The notes beneath the pieces are model-generated. The model did not search any database. It saw nothing but the letters and a program-made list of their open reading frames with translations, and was not told the origin of the DNA. Made by a program: the position numbers and the translations under genes. 64,000 nt of DNA from Basidiobolus meristosporus CBS 931.73 (lineage: Eukaryota > Basidiobolomycota > Basidiobolomycetes > Basidiobolales > Basidiobolaceae), in the NCBI GenBank assembly GCA_002104905.1, contig MCFE01000009.1:124001-188000 (forward strand), given 5' to 3'. Of the stretch, positions 10,039-21,205 are shown one piece after another. Positions within the stretch are counted from its first letter, which is position 1. Each line of letters begins with the position of its first letter.

Positions 10039-11481
10039 TTCAGAATAGAAATTGATGATTTTTGGGGCTCTTCTCAACGCGAGAGTATTTAAGGTTTTAT
10101 GGTTAATCAGCTCCAGCGAATTGAGTATCCCAGCCACCGAGGAAATGAAACATGGCGTTCGTCTAACTCATTCACAAAAGGACGCCATGGGTCTTCTATC
10201 AAATCAGAAATGGTAGGGTGTGGTGTTCAAAAACCTTTGCAAGTTTAGACAGGTGGCGCACAGTAGAAGCATTAGCAGTCCACCACTGGCCCAAAATAAT
10301 CGCTTATTTTCGTTGTAAAGAAGACAACCGGGATCTCCTCATCCTTCAATATTATATTTGATAATCAGACAGTCGATTTTTGTCGAATAAGCGACTTACC
10401 GTACTCTGATTGGACCCTTAAGAAAGAAGGCTTGCAAAATGCTAGGTCACCCATGCACCAGCACTGAGCATGAACGAATGTGTAGATTGTGGCATCTTCT
10501 TGACTGTAGACAAGAGGTTTAAAACAGGCCTGTAGACGAAGTCCTACCTATTTTGAACCTAAAATCCATTCCTAACTAGGTTACAATGGGAAGTTGCTGT
10601 GAGGTGGAATGAACCATGAGAGATATAAGCTTAAGTCGCGTTTCACTGAATCATCCATGTATGATTCGCGCTGGAAATTACCACCATCAATATACTTTAC
10701 AAATGTATCAGATTCTAGTTATCGAGCCTCTTCAGGGGCGACAATTTGTAACCATTTTGATAGAATATTTCCGGTCAAGTCATAGTATCCACAAATTTCG
10801 TTGTCTTACCTGGCTGCGCCGATATGAGCACATCGTCGATCACCGTTAGCAATGTCATCAATATGATTAGTTCAAGGCGTATTCGATTGCACTGAGCTTG
10901 GTAGGGTGAACTCCGTTCAAGTATGTGATTCTATGTTGCGCCATGTATATGTATGCTATTGGGGTTGATTTGGAATCATGATCTGTCAACAGCTGGTGTG
11001 GCCATGAGCGATGGCCACTAATTAGAGGTGCACACTTTGTTACTATAGAGCGCATCATTTTTTACATCAGGATCAAACCGTGACTTACCCGTAGCAGAGA
11101 ACTTTTGGCTTGTTGTGAAAGCACTGAAATAACCCGTCCTACCAAGCAGGAAATATTTGTATGTACTGACAGGATTTTTGGTTATTTAGAAGTTTGACTG
11201 ATAAACCGCGTAAGCGAATGCACGGTCACGGAAAACAGCCACGTATTTGGAGCGAAAAAACCATTGAGGCCTGATACTGAATCCATTGATGGTATGACCT
11301 TAATGAATCTCCATTGGATTCAATAGGTTAATGGCGGTGAACTCCTACTTTATTTCTGGTGTGTTAATCATCATCCTTCAAAGATATTTCTTACATATTG
11401 GTATAACATAATAGTATTGCTAAGCACTCCGGTTAACCCTTCGTTTCCGCCATTCTCGCCTAACTTCCTATATCGGTCCAC
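10039..11481. repeat. Upstream region of A1, repeated at about 17000-17960
   Basis: No gene. Long tracts recur upstream of copy A2: CTTCAGGGGCGACAATTTG (10727; 17678) with the following 150 bases almost identical, and GTGAACTCCGTTCAAGTATG (near 10906; near 17863). Weaker similarity appears upstream of A3 (about 23640-24270), including GAAACATGGCGTT. This shows that over 1 kb of 5' flank was duplicated with the A genes. Confidence 0.7.
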
Positions 11482-11793
11482 TCAGCGTCTACATTTCCCC
11501 AGCTGCGGATTCTTCTTTATTTCGGCAAGTAGCTCCTCTATCTTGCCCCTGTCATTCTCAAGGGTATAGCACCCTGCATCAGCTAGGCATTGGGCCGATG
11601 TCTCAACCAGGAAGATGATGTATCCGTTGTAACAGACGGCATTTTTCCCGGCCTCGTTGAAGATGATTCCCGGGTAGTTTTGTGGAGTAAACGGATTGCT
11701 GGAAGAGTCAGGGCACTTTGTAGAGTATGACTTAGCCTCTCCTACTGTAACTGTAGCAGCACAAGCAGCGATAAACGTCAGGATATACTTCAT
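11482..11793 (-). CDS. Small secreted protein, core family, copy B1
   Basis: A 103-aa predicted secreted protein. Signal peptide at residues 1-20 (MKYILTFIAACAATVTVGEA), then a polar linker with an extra Cys 27 (YSTKCPDSSS) before NPFTPQNYPGIIF. Core Cys are at 54, 69, 75 and 101, i.e. +15, +21, +47: the +9 Cys of class I is replaced by Val (FLVET) and a new Cys appears in ADAGCY. The C-terminal helix-like segment reads KIEELLAEIKKNP. A close relative of B2 (14655-14975) and the broken B3 (20871-21191). An ATAAAAGG box lies 30 bases upstream of the start. Function unknown. Confidence 0.8.
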   Translation of the reverse strand: MKYILTFIAACAATVTVGEAKSYSTKCPDSSSNPFTPQNYPGIIFNEAGKNAVCYNGYIIFLVETSAQCLADAGCYTLENDRGKIEELLAEIKKNPQLGKCRR

Positions 11794-11822
11794 TTTCTAA
11801 AGTAATGGGACAGCGCTCTGCT

Positions 11823-11830
11823 CCTTTTAT
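11823..11830 (-). promoter_or_regulatory. TATA-type box ATAAAAGG of copy B1
   Basis: Octamer on the minus strand ending 30 bases before the ATG at 11793. The same octamer sits 30-39 bases before B2, B3, F and the Asn-rich copy, implying a very short 5' leader. Confidence 0.5.
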
Positions 11831-12254
11831 CGAACTTTTATGGTTTCCCCTTATTATAGAGATTATTTACTACGACATAGCATCAAGTGGCTTCTCATTG
11901 AAAGTTGTAATGCACACCTCCCTGATACGAACCCCCGACTATTCGAGCGGTGAATAAATTTCCCATGGCACTTTTCTCTCACCATTTATGCGGTATGTGC
12001 CCTTTTCCTGTCACTACGGGGATACCCCACTATGTACAATCTGTTTTGGCACTATATACAACAGGTTTATTTAAGCCAACTCCTTCGACCTTATGGCTAG
12101 ATTAATTAATAGATTCATATTATCCAGTCTATTCAATGTGCATGTCACATTTCCGTAGTTTCTCTTGCTTCAACAACCATATATAGATCAGCGGTGCCGC
12201 ATTATTATTATAAACCGGACACAACGGAAAAATATTTGAATCGTTCAATTACAA
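11831..12254. other. Spacer upstream of B1
   Basis: No gene. Part (about 11880-11990) resembles the region upstream of B2 (about 15030-15130), e.g. around the shared ATTTGAGCGG / ATTCGAGCGG string, so this flank also belongs to the duplicated unit. Confidence 0.4.
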
Positions 12255-12575
12255 CTACTCTTTGTTTATTTGGCCATTGTTTATTGAGATGATCTTTGTA
12301 CAATTACCATATTTAGTCGAATTGCACCGAAACTTTATTTCTTGCGCCAATAAGGTTCTGCCTTTAAAGATCACCCTTGGGTTTTCTCTCTGCACCACAC
12401 CTGTTTGGAGTTTCACTTTAAACACATACCCACCAAGTCTTGCGTATTTGGATGAACTCTCACAATTGCAGAACACATTGAACCCATTCATCCAAAAGAT
12501 AATTACCGGGTAGTTCTCTAGAGTGAGCGGATTACCTTCTGGATGATTAGCTCCCACGCTTTGACCAATGGACAT
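12255..12575 (-). pseudogene. Diverged, 5'-incomplete relic of the core family (copy C)
   Basis: An open frame with GNPLTLENYPVIIF and FNVFCN near its start, clearly related to the D copies (FNVFCDRG). Beyond that point similarity fades: the CxADA motif and the C-terminal helix are not recognisable, and there is no convincing signal peptide. The frame opens with a non-ATG codon and the first ATG (12575) lies inside what would be the end of the signal peptide. Most likely a decaying copy; expression as a divergent member cannot be excluded. Confidence 0.5.
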
Positions 12576-13257
12576 CCCGGAAACCAACCTAGGGGCTAAA
12601 TCGACGCCACCTAAAGCGATATGCTCTTACCTATCCTTGTACATTGAATATCAGAATGTATGCGAGTTGGTTGACAAAATTGGGGATCTTACAATGTCAC
12701 GCTTGATTTTCCATGGAATCTGAAGTACACCATTACTACCCACGCTGTACCCCTAGCATACGCAAAACTTCTATTGCGGTCGTAAAGATGGAGCTGGCTT
12801 CTTCACGATAAAAAATCCCCGGTCTAAGAATCCTTCACATCCACTGAATGAACTATTTCGAAACACCTAGTCTATATATTCAGATGTATATTGACTATTA
12901 TATGGAAGATTCCATGCTTTCGAAAGCACTAACCTCTGACAACGTGAGCATTCCTTTGCTGGGGTGAAGGAATGGATTTGATGGTTGATCACTGATCTCC
13001 AATGCTGTATATACCAGATTCTTAGAACCCCAAGGAATTAAAACGGTGTTAGCCTTATAGATAATGAACTTTCACATTATAAGGAGAATTGGTAATTGAT
13101 GGTCCCCTAGGTGGAAACCCAAAATAAGGCAGGAACCTACACCGCATAACTCGGTACTATTAGGTAATAGCACATTATCAGTAATCACAACGTTGGTTTC
13201 CCCCTTCCAGATTATCATAATTAGCTGGCAAACATATCTTCGAGGACCAACTTCAAT
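12576..13257. other. Gene-free spacer
   Basis: No gene supported. Parts (about 12880-13100) show patchy similarity to about 18880-19120, such as the shared CCAATGCTGTAT string, marking the older extension of the duplicated unit. Confidence 0.4.
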
Positions 13258-13387
13258 ACACCGTTACATACTTCAGTGAGGTAAATACATGATCATTACT
13301 CAGTTTCCATCTTTGGTTGAACTTCGTCAGAACTTTATTTCAGGAGGCAATAATATTTCTCCTACATAGGTCACTCGCGCATTTCCT

Positions 13388-13687
13388 CTACTTTCTGCAC
13401 CACACCTGCTTGGGGTGTCGCTTCAACCTGGCCAACGCCCGTTCAAGATCCTTCCTGTTGAAGTCCAGAGTGTAGCTTGGGGCATCCGCGAGACACCTCA
13501 ATGAAGTCTCGCATATGTAGGTGAGCACACCTCGATCGCAGAATACGTTGAAGCCATCCTTCCTGAAAATAATCCCTGGGTAGTTCTTTGGGGTGAATGG
13601 ATTTCTGCGTGGAGAATCCGCTTTCGCCCCTTGGCCAAGGCACAGTACGGATATAAAGATAAGCACTAAAGCGGAGATGTTCCTCAT
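13388..13687 (-). CDS. Small secreted protein, core family, copy D1
   Basis: A 99-aa predicted secreted protein. Signal peptide about residues 1-21 (MRNISALVLIFISVLCLGQG), then ADSPRRNPFTPKNYPGIIF. Core Cys are at 50, 59, 65 and 97 (+9, +15, +47; class I). C-terminal segment RKDLERALARLKRHPKQVWC. It differs from D2 only in the signal peptide (ISALVLIF versus IFALALIF). AATAAA is present on the minus strand about 45 bases after the stop (complement of ACTTTATTTC near 13337). A longer overlapping frame in another register (13443-13817) is a shadow. Confidence 0.82.
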   Translation of the reverse strand: MRNISALVLIFISVLCLGQGAKADSPRRNPFTPKNYPGIIFRKDGFNVFCDRGVLTYICETSLRCLADAPSYTLDFNRKDLERALARLKRHPKQVWCRK

Positions 13688-14654
13688 ACTGGAAGGTGGA
13701 ATGTTTGTCGAATGCTCGAAAGGCTGACCTTCTTTCTATATTTATGTGATTCTCAATAGCCTCATGGTGATGTGTTGGCTGATCTATTTGCTGGTCAAGC
13801 ATACATCGCCAAGGCAAATGAGAAGGGATTCGAGAGCTGAACTGGAAGGGTATAGCCTACAATTTAACGCCATCGTGAAGCGCTTAGTAATACCCGCTGA
13901 AAGACCTAGTCGTTAGTCATGCGCAGTTTAAGTTTTGGTGGATCCAATCAAAGAGCCTTTTAAGTGTGCCATCATCAGTGGGTGTAACTCAAACCCGATA
14001 ATCATTTAAAACGGCGCACTAAGTCACATATTCTGACCAATATAGTACACCTACTCCTACAGACCAACAGTTTCAAACCATTTCGCTTGCCATGTACTCA
14101 TGTGGCGCCTGGGTTCCAATTAGGTAGCAAAGGTGTACGCCTCCTTGGAAATTCAAGACCCATCATATGATGGGAAATCGAGGATCAGTAGAAATAGTGT
14201 ATAGTTGTTGGCAATATCTCCACAAGTATTGCTACTCTTCGGGTCCAATGGAATAGATCCTACGAGTGGGAAATCGAAATTCTCGCTGCTTTGTCATTAT
14301 TTTGCTTTATCTACCTCGGTTAGCCAATAGGTACTCAACTGGGAGAACTTTCTGGCATCTGAACAAGCAGATGGGTTGTAAGGTCAGTCATGGACCCCTA
14401 CCACTGTACGTATCATACTCCGGTGCGCACTATTCTAGAAAGCAGAAATGCCATTGGTCTATTCAGCATCTGTAGGTACGATCTATAGCCGATTTTATGA
14501 AATGTTGGAAATCCATCGAATGTGTTCTGTGGCTTTATTTTTGACATTGTGAACAGCATTCGCAGGTATTGATTGCACATTGGTATTGTATAATAGTATT
14601 GCTACATGATCCTGTCAATCATTCATCTTCACCATTCTCATCTGCCTTGCTATA

Positions 14655-14975
14655 TCAGTCCACTGAGTGTCTACATTTTCCCAGCTGCGGATTCTTCTTT
14701 ATTTCGGCAAGTAGCTCCTCGATCTTGCTCCTGTCATTCTCAAGGGTATAGCACCCTGCATCAGCTAGGCATTGGGCCGATGTCTCAACCAGGAAGATGA
14801 TGTATCCGTTGTAACAGACGGCACTTTTCCCGGCCTCGTTGAAGATGATTCCCGGGTAGTTTTGCGGAGTAAACGGATTGCTGGAAAAGTCGGAGCACTT
14901 TGTAGAGTACGAATTGGCCTCTCCGATTCTAACGATAGCAGCGCAAGCAGAGGCGAATGTCAAGAGATATTTCAT
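14655..14975 (-). CDS. Small secreted protein, core family, copy B2
   Basis: A 106-aa predicted secreted protein, nearly identical to B1 after the signal peptide: NPFTPQNYPGIIFNEAGK, CLADAGCY and KIEELLAEIKKNPQLGKC. Class II Cys spacing (+15, +21, +47) with one additional upstream Cys in STKCSDFS. The end differs from B1 (CRHSVD instead of CRR) because of a few base changes at the stop. The start ATG at 14975 begins the signal peptide MKYLLTFASACAAIV. ATAAAAGG lies 31 bases upstream. Confidence 0.8.
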   Translation of the reverse strand: MKYLLTFASACAAIVRIGEANSYSTKCSDFSSNPFTPQNYPGIIFNEAGKSAVCYNGYIIFLVETSAQCLADAGCYTLENDRSKIEELLAEIKKNPQLGKCRHSVD

Positions 14976-15005
14976 TTTTTGATGCTGTCATGGCAACGAT
15001 CTATT

Positions 15006-15013
15006 CCTTTTAT
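15006..15013 (-). promoter_or_regulatory. TATA-type box ATAAAAGG of copy B2
   Basis: Minus-strand octamer 31 bases before the B2 start; equivalent to the box of B1. Confidence 0.5.
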
Positions 15014-16558
15014 CATGTTCATCAAGCTGTCATAGAGGATAGAGGTAGATGTACACCAGATGTTGTGATACGGAACTCCCTAATTCTGATATCCGGTTAT
15101 TTGAGCGGAAAATTTTTTCTTCCGGCTGCTTTAATATACGGACCCATGAGGTGATATGCGGTTTTCATTTCCCACTATTCTGTTCACATCACTGGCTTTG
15201 AGCGATGTACTTGGGCTTAGCTTAGTAGAAGACTCAAATTTTACCCACACTTGTACCACCAGCTTAATAGGGGCCCGGCAGAAATGAAGACTAGTCGTTG
15301 CTCTAACCAGTTTAAAGTGATTGTTCCTATTTCATCAATGATGTATGCATCTAAATCTTTATCCTGGTGTAACATAATCGAGTTTAATGGTATAAAGCTA
15401 CATCTCCTCAGGCTGGTGAGTATATTTGGGCTACACAAAACTGAGCCCTGGTTCTTCATCCCCATTGAGATACCAATCAAGGCTATAGTATCCACTGTCT
15501 TGGGAATAGGATATGGTTTACCATAAAGAGGTCAGATTTACTCGTCAACTCTTTATCGATTATGGTTGCCTGTTTCAGTCAGAATCATCATGATTAGTAG
15601 GTTGGTATATCCTGTTCTCTATGTACTCTAGTACTATTAAATCTTGACCAAATTTCTAATTTAGGTTATTCAGAACACCGATGATTTCTAGATTAGCATT
15701 CTCAGTTGAAATTTGCCAGCTGGTAAGAGGTGAATTTAGAACCTAATGGAAACAGAATGCCAACCTTATGACAGAGTAATTTATAATCATTCTCACAGCT
15801 TGGTACGATTCAGGGCAAAATAAAGTTTGAGACACTGCACCAATGAATCAACTGAGATATTGCAGGCTATTTTAAGATTATTAATACATGTATAGGATCT
15901 CGAAAACCGTTGACTATACATGTATATACATTGGTGAGTTATTTCTGATCCAATAGATTTCTCGTCCATCCCACTACGCTCTTTGTCACTAACCATATTT
16001 GGTACGTAGGCGCACGCTCAGTTACCAGTAGCAGTGTCAATATTTATTGAAATCTTGGGATCTATGTGGGCTGTGTTTCTAAAGTGAAACCTCTGATCAC
16101 CAGTTCCAGGAATCTATCTGAGTGGCAAGGATTGGAGTACTAAACAATCGCTTTATTGCAGACATTACTTATCGATATTTGTTACATAAGCTTATTGTAT
16201 AGGTTCACTCAGTGTTCACATTTCCCCAACTAACCCTAACCCAACAGATATATTACCATATATCGTCGTTTCCACCTCCCTTCCCCCCCAAAAAAAAATA
16301 CCTACAACTGGACACCACTCCTGCTTTAACGTTGAAAGTCAGGCAAAATTTATTCACCTTCCAGCGTATTATTGATCAGGGAGCTTTTCATATTCCACTA
16401 CCCTGGAACTTCATAAATTTTCATCGGTTTCAGCCATCCGATGAATACCTTACAGGCAAAGCTCTTCCATAGATAAACAGATTTATTCTGGTTAAATAAT
16501 TTTAGAGCTCTCTTCAATATGGCTGAACAGAAATTTTCAATAACTTTGGACTAGTTCG
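15014..16558. other. Gene-free spacer between B2 and A2
   Basis: No gene supported. The stretch about 15230-15330 resembles about 21420-21500 (shared GGCAGAAATGAA), continuing the D-B-A duplication in diverged form. Near 16487 the complement carries an AATAAA signal for A2. Confidence 0.4.
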
Positions 16559-16927
16559 TCAAGGCGATACCTCACTTTGCGAATCTGACGTTGCGTCGCC
16601 TGGTCTGGATGGAGGCCATATTACCTGATTCGAGGACCTGCAGTAAACATCGTTAGGGTTTCTCTTCAACCTGTCCAACAGTCTTCGTAGTCTTCTCCAG
16701 TCTTTGTCCACAATGTAGGCGGGAGCATCCGCTGGGCATTGCAGTTGTGTCTCGCATATAAAGATCACTTGTCCACGATTACAGAATGCAAGAATCCCAT
16801 GCTGTCTGAAGATGATTCCTGGATAGTTTCTCGGTGTAAACGGATGACGGCGTGAGGAATTCTCCTGCGCCCCCACGACAAAGAGCATGGCGATACAAGC
16901 AAGTAGCAATGTCAAGATATACTTCAT
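16559..16927 (-). CDS. Small secreted protein, core family, copy A2 with C-terminal extension
   Basis: A 122-aa predicted secreted protein. Residues 1-96 match A1 except for one residue in the signature (HPFTPRNYPGIIF here, FTSRNYPG in A1); class I Cys at 49, 58, 64 and 96. In A1 the last Cys codon is followed by TGA; here that codon reads AGG, so translation runs on for 26 more residues (ending DSQSEVSP), Ser/Pro-rich and without Cys. Whether the tail is functional or a stop-loss accident is unknown. It lies in the second D-B-A unit. Confidence 0.78.
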   Translation of the reverse strand: MKYILTLLLACIAMLFVVGAQENSSRRHPFTPRNYPGIIFRQHGILAFCNRGQVIFICETQLQCPADAPAYIVDKDWRRLRRLLDRLKRNPNDVYCRSSNQVIWPPSRPGDATSDSQSEVSP

Positions 16928-19469
16928 TTTAGAAGTTTAGGTGATGGTCAGTGAGAACGCTTCTGAAAGCGGCTCTTTTAAGGCTTTTGCGGTAAGCTAG
17001 CTCTGGAAAAAGCAGTGTTCGAGCCCTAAAGGTCATGAAACATGGCGCTGTGAGTTCGTGACTTGTTATTCAACCCATTCGCACAACGACGCCAGGAATT
17101 TTTCACCAAATCAGAAAGGATACTGGATGTGGTGCTCAGAAACTCTTGTGATTTTAGACTGCTGACACACGATAGAAACATCAGTAGTCCATTACTGGCT
17201 CAGCTCAGGCGCTCATTTTCCTTGTAAGGACAATTTCTAGAGTCTCTTCATCTAACGATAATATATTTAGTAGCCAGTGTTAACTTTCATGGAGTGAGTA
17301 AGCTGTAATACTCCAATTGGGTCCTTGACAATGAGGCTTGCGACATGCTAGGTCATCAACAAGCAAGCACCCTGATCACAAACGAGGATACTGAATTGGA
17401 CATGCACTGGACTAGGGAAGAGGGACTCCGAGCAGATCTGTAGACCGAAGCGTATCTTAAACTCTAATCGACCCAAATATGGTGCACCTCACAAAATTAC
17501 CAAGGGACTAGATGCCTAGGAGAAGCTGAATGCCCCATGGTAATTGTGCTCAAGAACCTAAAGAAATATAAGCTTAAATTGGGTTTTACCGCCTTGCGCC
17601 CACATCTGATTCATACTTGATGGTGCTACCACCGACACAGAATGTCTCAGTTTCAGATACTCGCTACCGAATCTCTTCAGGGGCGACAATTTGTAACCAT
17701 TTTGATAGAATATTTCCGGTCAAGTCATAACATTCACGTATTTCATTGTCTTACATGGCTGCGCCAATATGAGCACATCGTCGATCACCGTTAGCAATGT
17801 CATCAATGTGATTAGTTAGCAGCCATGCTCAAGGCGTATCCGATTGCACTGCACTTGGTAGGGTGAACTCCGTTCAAGTATGTGATTCTATGTTGCGCCA
17901 TATATATGTATGCTATTGGGGTTGATTTGGAATCATGATCTGTCAACAGCTAGCGTGGCGATGAAAGAATTCGATTCATTAGAGGTGCACATTTTGGCTC
18001 TAATGCTATGAAAACTGATTTACGATCATCTTCAGTTAATGGATGGTGTAGTACACATCAATACATTAAAGACGCGTTGCTCAGACACTATAGTACATAT
18101 CAACATTTCCACTAGCAGCAGGTCTCGACTCTCATATAGCATTATGATCCTCATATTTCATGAAAACACCTTGTCAAACAGTCTTACCAGATCAGTAAGA
18201 TACCACTTAGCTTGGATTGCGGTAATGAATCCTAGTAGTACTAAGCAGAACTATTAAATCTCATAGTATCATCTGTTGTATTAGAAAAACATTGGCTAAT
18301 TTATTTGAGACTTTTCAGGAATGGGTATCCTGCTGACGTACAGTAGATGTACTGTTCGTTTGCTGCCCAGTGGACGTAAGTGAGCCTGAAGAACTTCTGT
18401 TTTCAAGTGTCATCCATGGTCTCTCGTCGAATAGGTAGACTGCAGCGGAATAATTGGTTGTTTGCAGAAAGGAGGCTTATGATATCGCTCCACTTCGTCC
18501 AAGGATGACCATATCTCCTTTGGAAACGTTAAGAATAGTTCGAACCTTGCAACCCAAGTGCATGGTATGCTGAGTAGGCCACTAGGTATGTTGAGCTTGC
18601 TACTAGTGACTCATGCATTCTGGCTCCTAGTTTTGCCAACCAACTCTCATCCATTCAAATGCTCAATGGATTGATACCATATAGTACAGTGACTAAACCG
18701 CCTCAATCATATCAACCGGCACAGCCATTGGTCACTCCATTGATATACCTTCTGAAGCAACCTTCCCCCCTACCTTGAGTTTGACTTACTAACGGATAAT
18801 TTGTATTTTATAAGGGAATTCTCGGTCCAGAAATTATCAGTTAGCTGAGGTTGGAAACAGCGTTGCTAAGATGTTGAATAAACTATTTTGCACCACATAG
18901 GACATGTATCTAGGAGTATACTCACTGTGAGATGGGAGATTCTACGCTCAAAGAAGCATTATCCTCTTCCCCCCCCCAACAACAACAACAACCAATGGAG
19001 CCCGGGTTTTTGGTAAGCACTCCTAAGCGAGAATGAACGAATGAATTACCAATGCTGTATGTTTCATACATTGGTCTACTAGAATTCCGTAGAATGGAAA
19101 TAGCGTAAGCCCAACAGATATCTGACTTACATGACACCAGAAGCCTATTTCCCCGCTTACCAAGAAAGTTCTTGAGCAACCAGAGGGTGGTGTGTATACA
19201 GCCATTAATATAAATATAGCAGGATTGTTTTCCCAGTCTTCAATTACATTTGGTATAGTCAGATTGATATTTTCGGGCTAGGTAAAGCGGTACTACACAC
19301 CTTGCTTCATCATGAATAGTTCCTGACCAACCACGTGGTTGGTTGTGGATAGAAAAACAGCATTACACTGATTTCTCTGCCGCATAATTAATAATGTAAC
19401 ATCAGCTATAATAACAATGGCATCGACTGATTAGATGACGAGTGCGTCTGTGGCGAACACTTTTAGTCC
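16928..19469. repeat. Gene-free 2.5-kb flank of A2, partly duplicated
   Basis: No gene is supported on either strand. About 17000-17960 is a direct repeat of about 10100-11000 upstream of A1. The remainder (18000-19400) shows patchy similarity to 12640-13100 and a C/CAA-rich tract near 18969-18993. Short frames here lack signal peptides or family motifs. Confidence 0.6.
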
Positions 19470-19597
19470 ACCATTACATATCTCAGTGAGGCAAATACAT
19501 GATCATTACTCAGTTTCCATCTTTGGTTGAACTTCGTCAGAACTTTATTTCAGGAGGCAATAGCCTTTCTCCTACAAAGATCACTCGCGCATCTCCT

Positions 19598-19897
19598 CTA
19601 CTTTCTGCACCACACCTGCTTGGGGTGTCGCTTCAACCTGGCCAACGCCCGCTCAAGATCCTTCCTGTTGAAGTCCAGAGTATAGCTTGGGGCATCCGCG
19701 AGACACCTCAATGAAGTCTCGCATATGTAGGTGAGCACACCTCGATCGCAGAATACGTTGAAGCCATCCTTCCTGAAGATAATCCCTGGGTAGTTCTTTG
19801 GGGTGAATGGATTTCTGCGTGGAGAATCCGCTTTCGCCCCTTGGCCAAGGCACAGTACAGATATAAAGATAAGCGCTAGAGCGAAGATGTTCCTCAT
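19598..19897 (-). CDS. Small secreted protein, core family, copy D2
   Basis: A 99-aa predicted secreted protein whose mature sequence is identical to D1: PRRNPFTPKNYPGIIF, CDRGVLTYICETSLRC, LERALARLKRHPKQVWC. Only the signal peptide differs at two positions. Class I spacing (+9, +15, +47). Same AATAAA downstream on the minus strand. The identity of the mature parts, with differences confined to the signal peptide and silent sites, suggests recent duplication or conversion. Confidence 0.82.
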   Translation of the reverse strand: MRNIFALALIFISVLCLGQGAKADSPRRNPFTPKNYPGIIFRKDGFNVFCDRGVLTYICETSLRCLADAPSYTLDFNRKDLERALARLKRHPKQVWCRK

Positions 19898-20870
19898 ACT
19901 GGAAGGTAGAATGGTTTTCGAATACTCGAAAGGCTGACCTTCTTTCTATATTTATGTGGTTCTCAATAGCCTCATGGTGATGTGTTGGCTGATCTATTTG
20001 CTGCTCAAGCATACATCGCCAAGGCAAATGAGAAGGGATTCGAGAGCTGAACTGGAAGGGTATAGCCTACGATTTAACGTCAAAGTATAGTGGAGCACCT
20101 AGGAACACTCTCTATAAGACTTGGCCATTAATCACACATACTTCAAGCACTGGTATATCCAATAGAAAGGCCTCACATTGGTGTCATCGTAAGTGGGGCG
20201 TAATACAAAAATAACCTCCATACTAAGGATCACATAAGGTTTTCTATTGTGACCGATTGGAGACCTCTAATTCTACGACCCAACAGTTTCAAACCATTTC
20301 GCTTGCCATGTACTAATGTGGCGCCTGGGTTCCAATTAGATAGCAAGGGTGTACGCCTCCTTAGAAATTCAAGACCCATCATATGATGGGAAATCGAGGA
20401 TCAGTAGAAATAGTGTATAGTTGTTGGTAATATCTCCACAAGTATTGCTACTCTTCGGGTCCAATGGAATAGATCCTACGAGTGGGAAATCGAAATTCTT
20501 GCTGCTTTGTCACTATTTTGCTTTATCTGCCTCGGTTAGCCAATGGTTACTCAACTGGGAGAACTTGCTGGCATCTGAACAAGCAGATGGGTTGTAAGGT
20601 CAGTCATGGACCCCTACCACTGTACGTATCATACTCCGGTGCGCACTATTCTAGAAAGCAGAAATGCCAGTGGTCTATTCAGCATCTGTAGATACGGTCT
20701 ATAGCCGATTTTATGAAATGTTAGAAATCCATCGAATGTGTTCTGTGGCATTATTTCTGACATTGTGAACAGCACTCGCAGGTATTGATTGCGCATTGGT
20801 ATTGTATAATAGTATTGCTACACGACCCTGTCAACCATTCATCTCCACCATTCTCATCTGCCTTGCTATA

Positions 20871-21191
20871 TCAGTCCACTGAGTGTCTACATTTTCCCAG
20901 CTGCGGATTCTTCTTTATTTCGGCAAGTAGCTCCTCGATCTTGCCCCTGTCATTCTCAAGGGTATAGCACCCTGCATCAGCTAGGCATTGAGCTGATGCC
21001 TCAACCAGGAAGATAATGTATCCGTTGTAACAGACGGCACTTTTCCCGGCCTTGTTGAAGATGATTCCCGGGTAGTTTTGCGGAGTAAACAGACTGCTAG
21101 AAGAGTCAGGGCACTTGGTAGATTACAGCTTGACTTCTCCAACTGTAGTAAGGATAGTACAAGCAGCGATGAATGTCAAGGAAAATTTCAT
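20871..21191 (-). pseudogene. Secreted core-family copy B3, premature stop
   Basis: Same 107-codon length as B2 with no indel. The signal peptide survives (MKFSLTFIAACTILTTVGE), but the codon corresponding to Tyr in KSYSTKC of B1 reads TAA, ending translation after 18-20 residues. Downstream, the core (NYPGIIFN, ADAGCY, KKNPQLGKC) is still readable. The promoter box ATAAAAGG at 21222-21229 is retained. A young pseudogene. Confidence 0.85.
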
Positions 21192-21205
21192 TTTCTGATG
21201 CTAAC

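Larger units (their letters stand above)
13258..14990. repeat. Segmental duplication, copy 1 (carries D1 and B2)
   Basis: Direct repeat of 19470-21205. High identity over about 13258-13863 versus 19470-20078 (ATGATCATTACTCAGTTTCC at both) and about 14066-14990 versus 20279-21205 (CAACAGTTTCAAACCATTTC at both), with a diverged middle. It includes both secreted genes, their promoters and intergenic DNA. Offset is 6210-6216 bases. Confidence 0.85.
19470..21205. repeat. Segmental duplication, copy 2 (carries D2 and broken B3)
   Basis: Direct repeat of 13258-14990 with an offset of about 6.21 kb; see that entry for the matching tracts. The D gene stayed intact while the B gene acquired a stop. 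Confidence 0.85.

Noticed and set aside
10616..10849. 77-codon plus-strand frame in the A1 flank
   Set aside because: The homologous DNA at about 17600-17790 does not keep the frame, so it is not a conserved gene.
13443..13817. 124-codon minus-strand frame overlapping D1 (and 19653-20027 over D2)
   Set aside because: Covers the same DNA as the well-supported D genes in a different register, opens upstream of their promoter and has no signal peptide.
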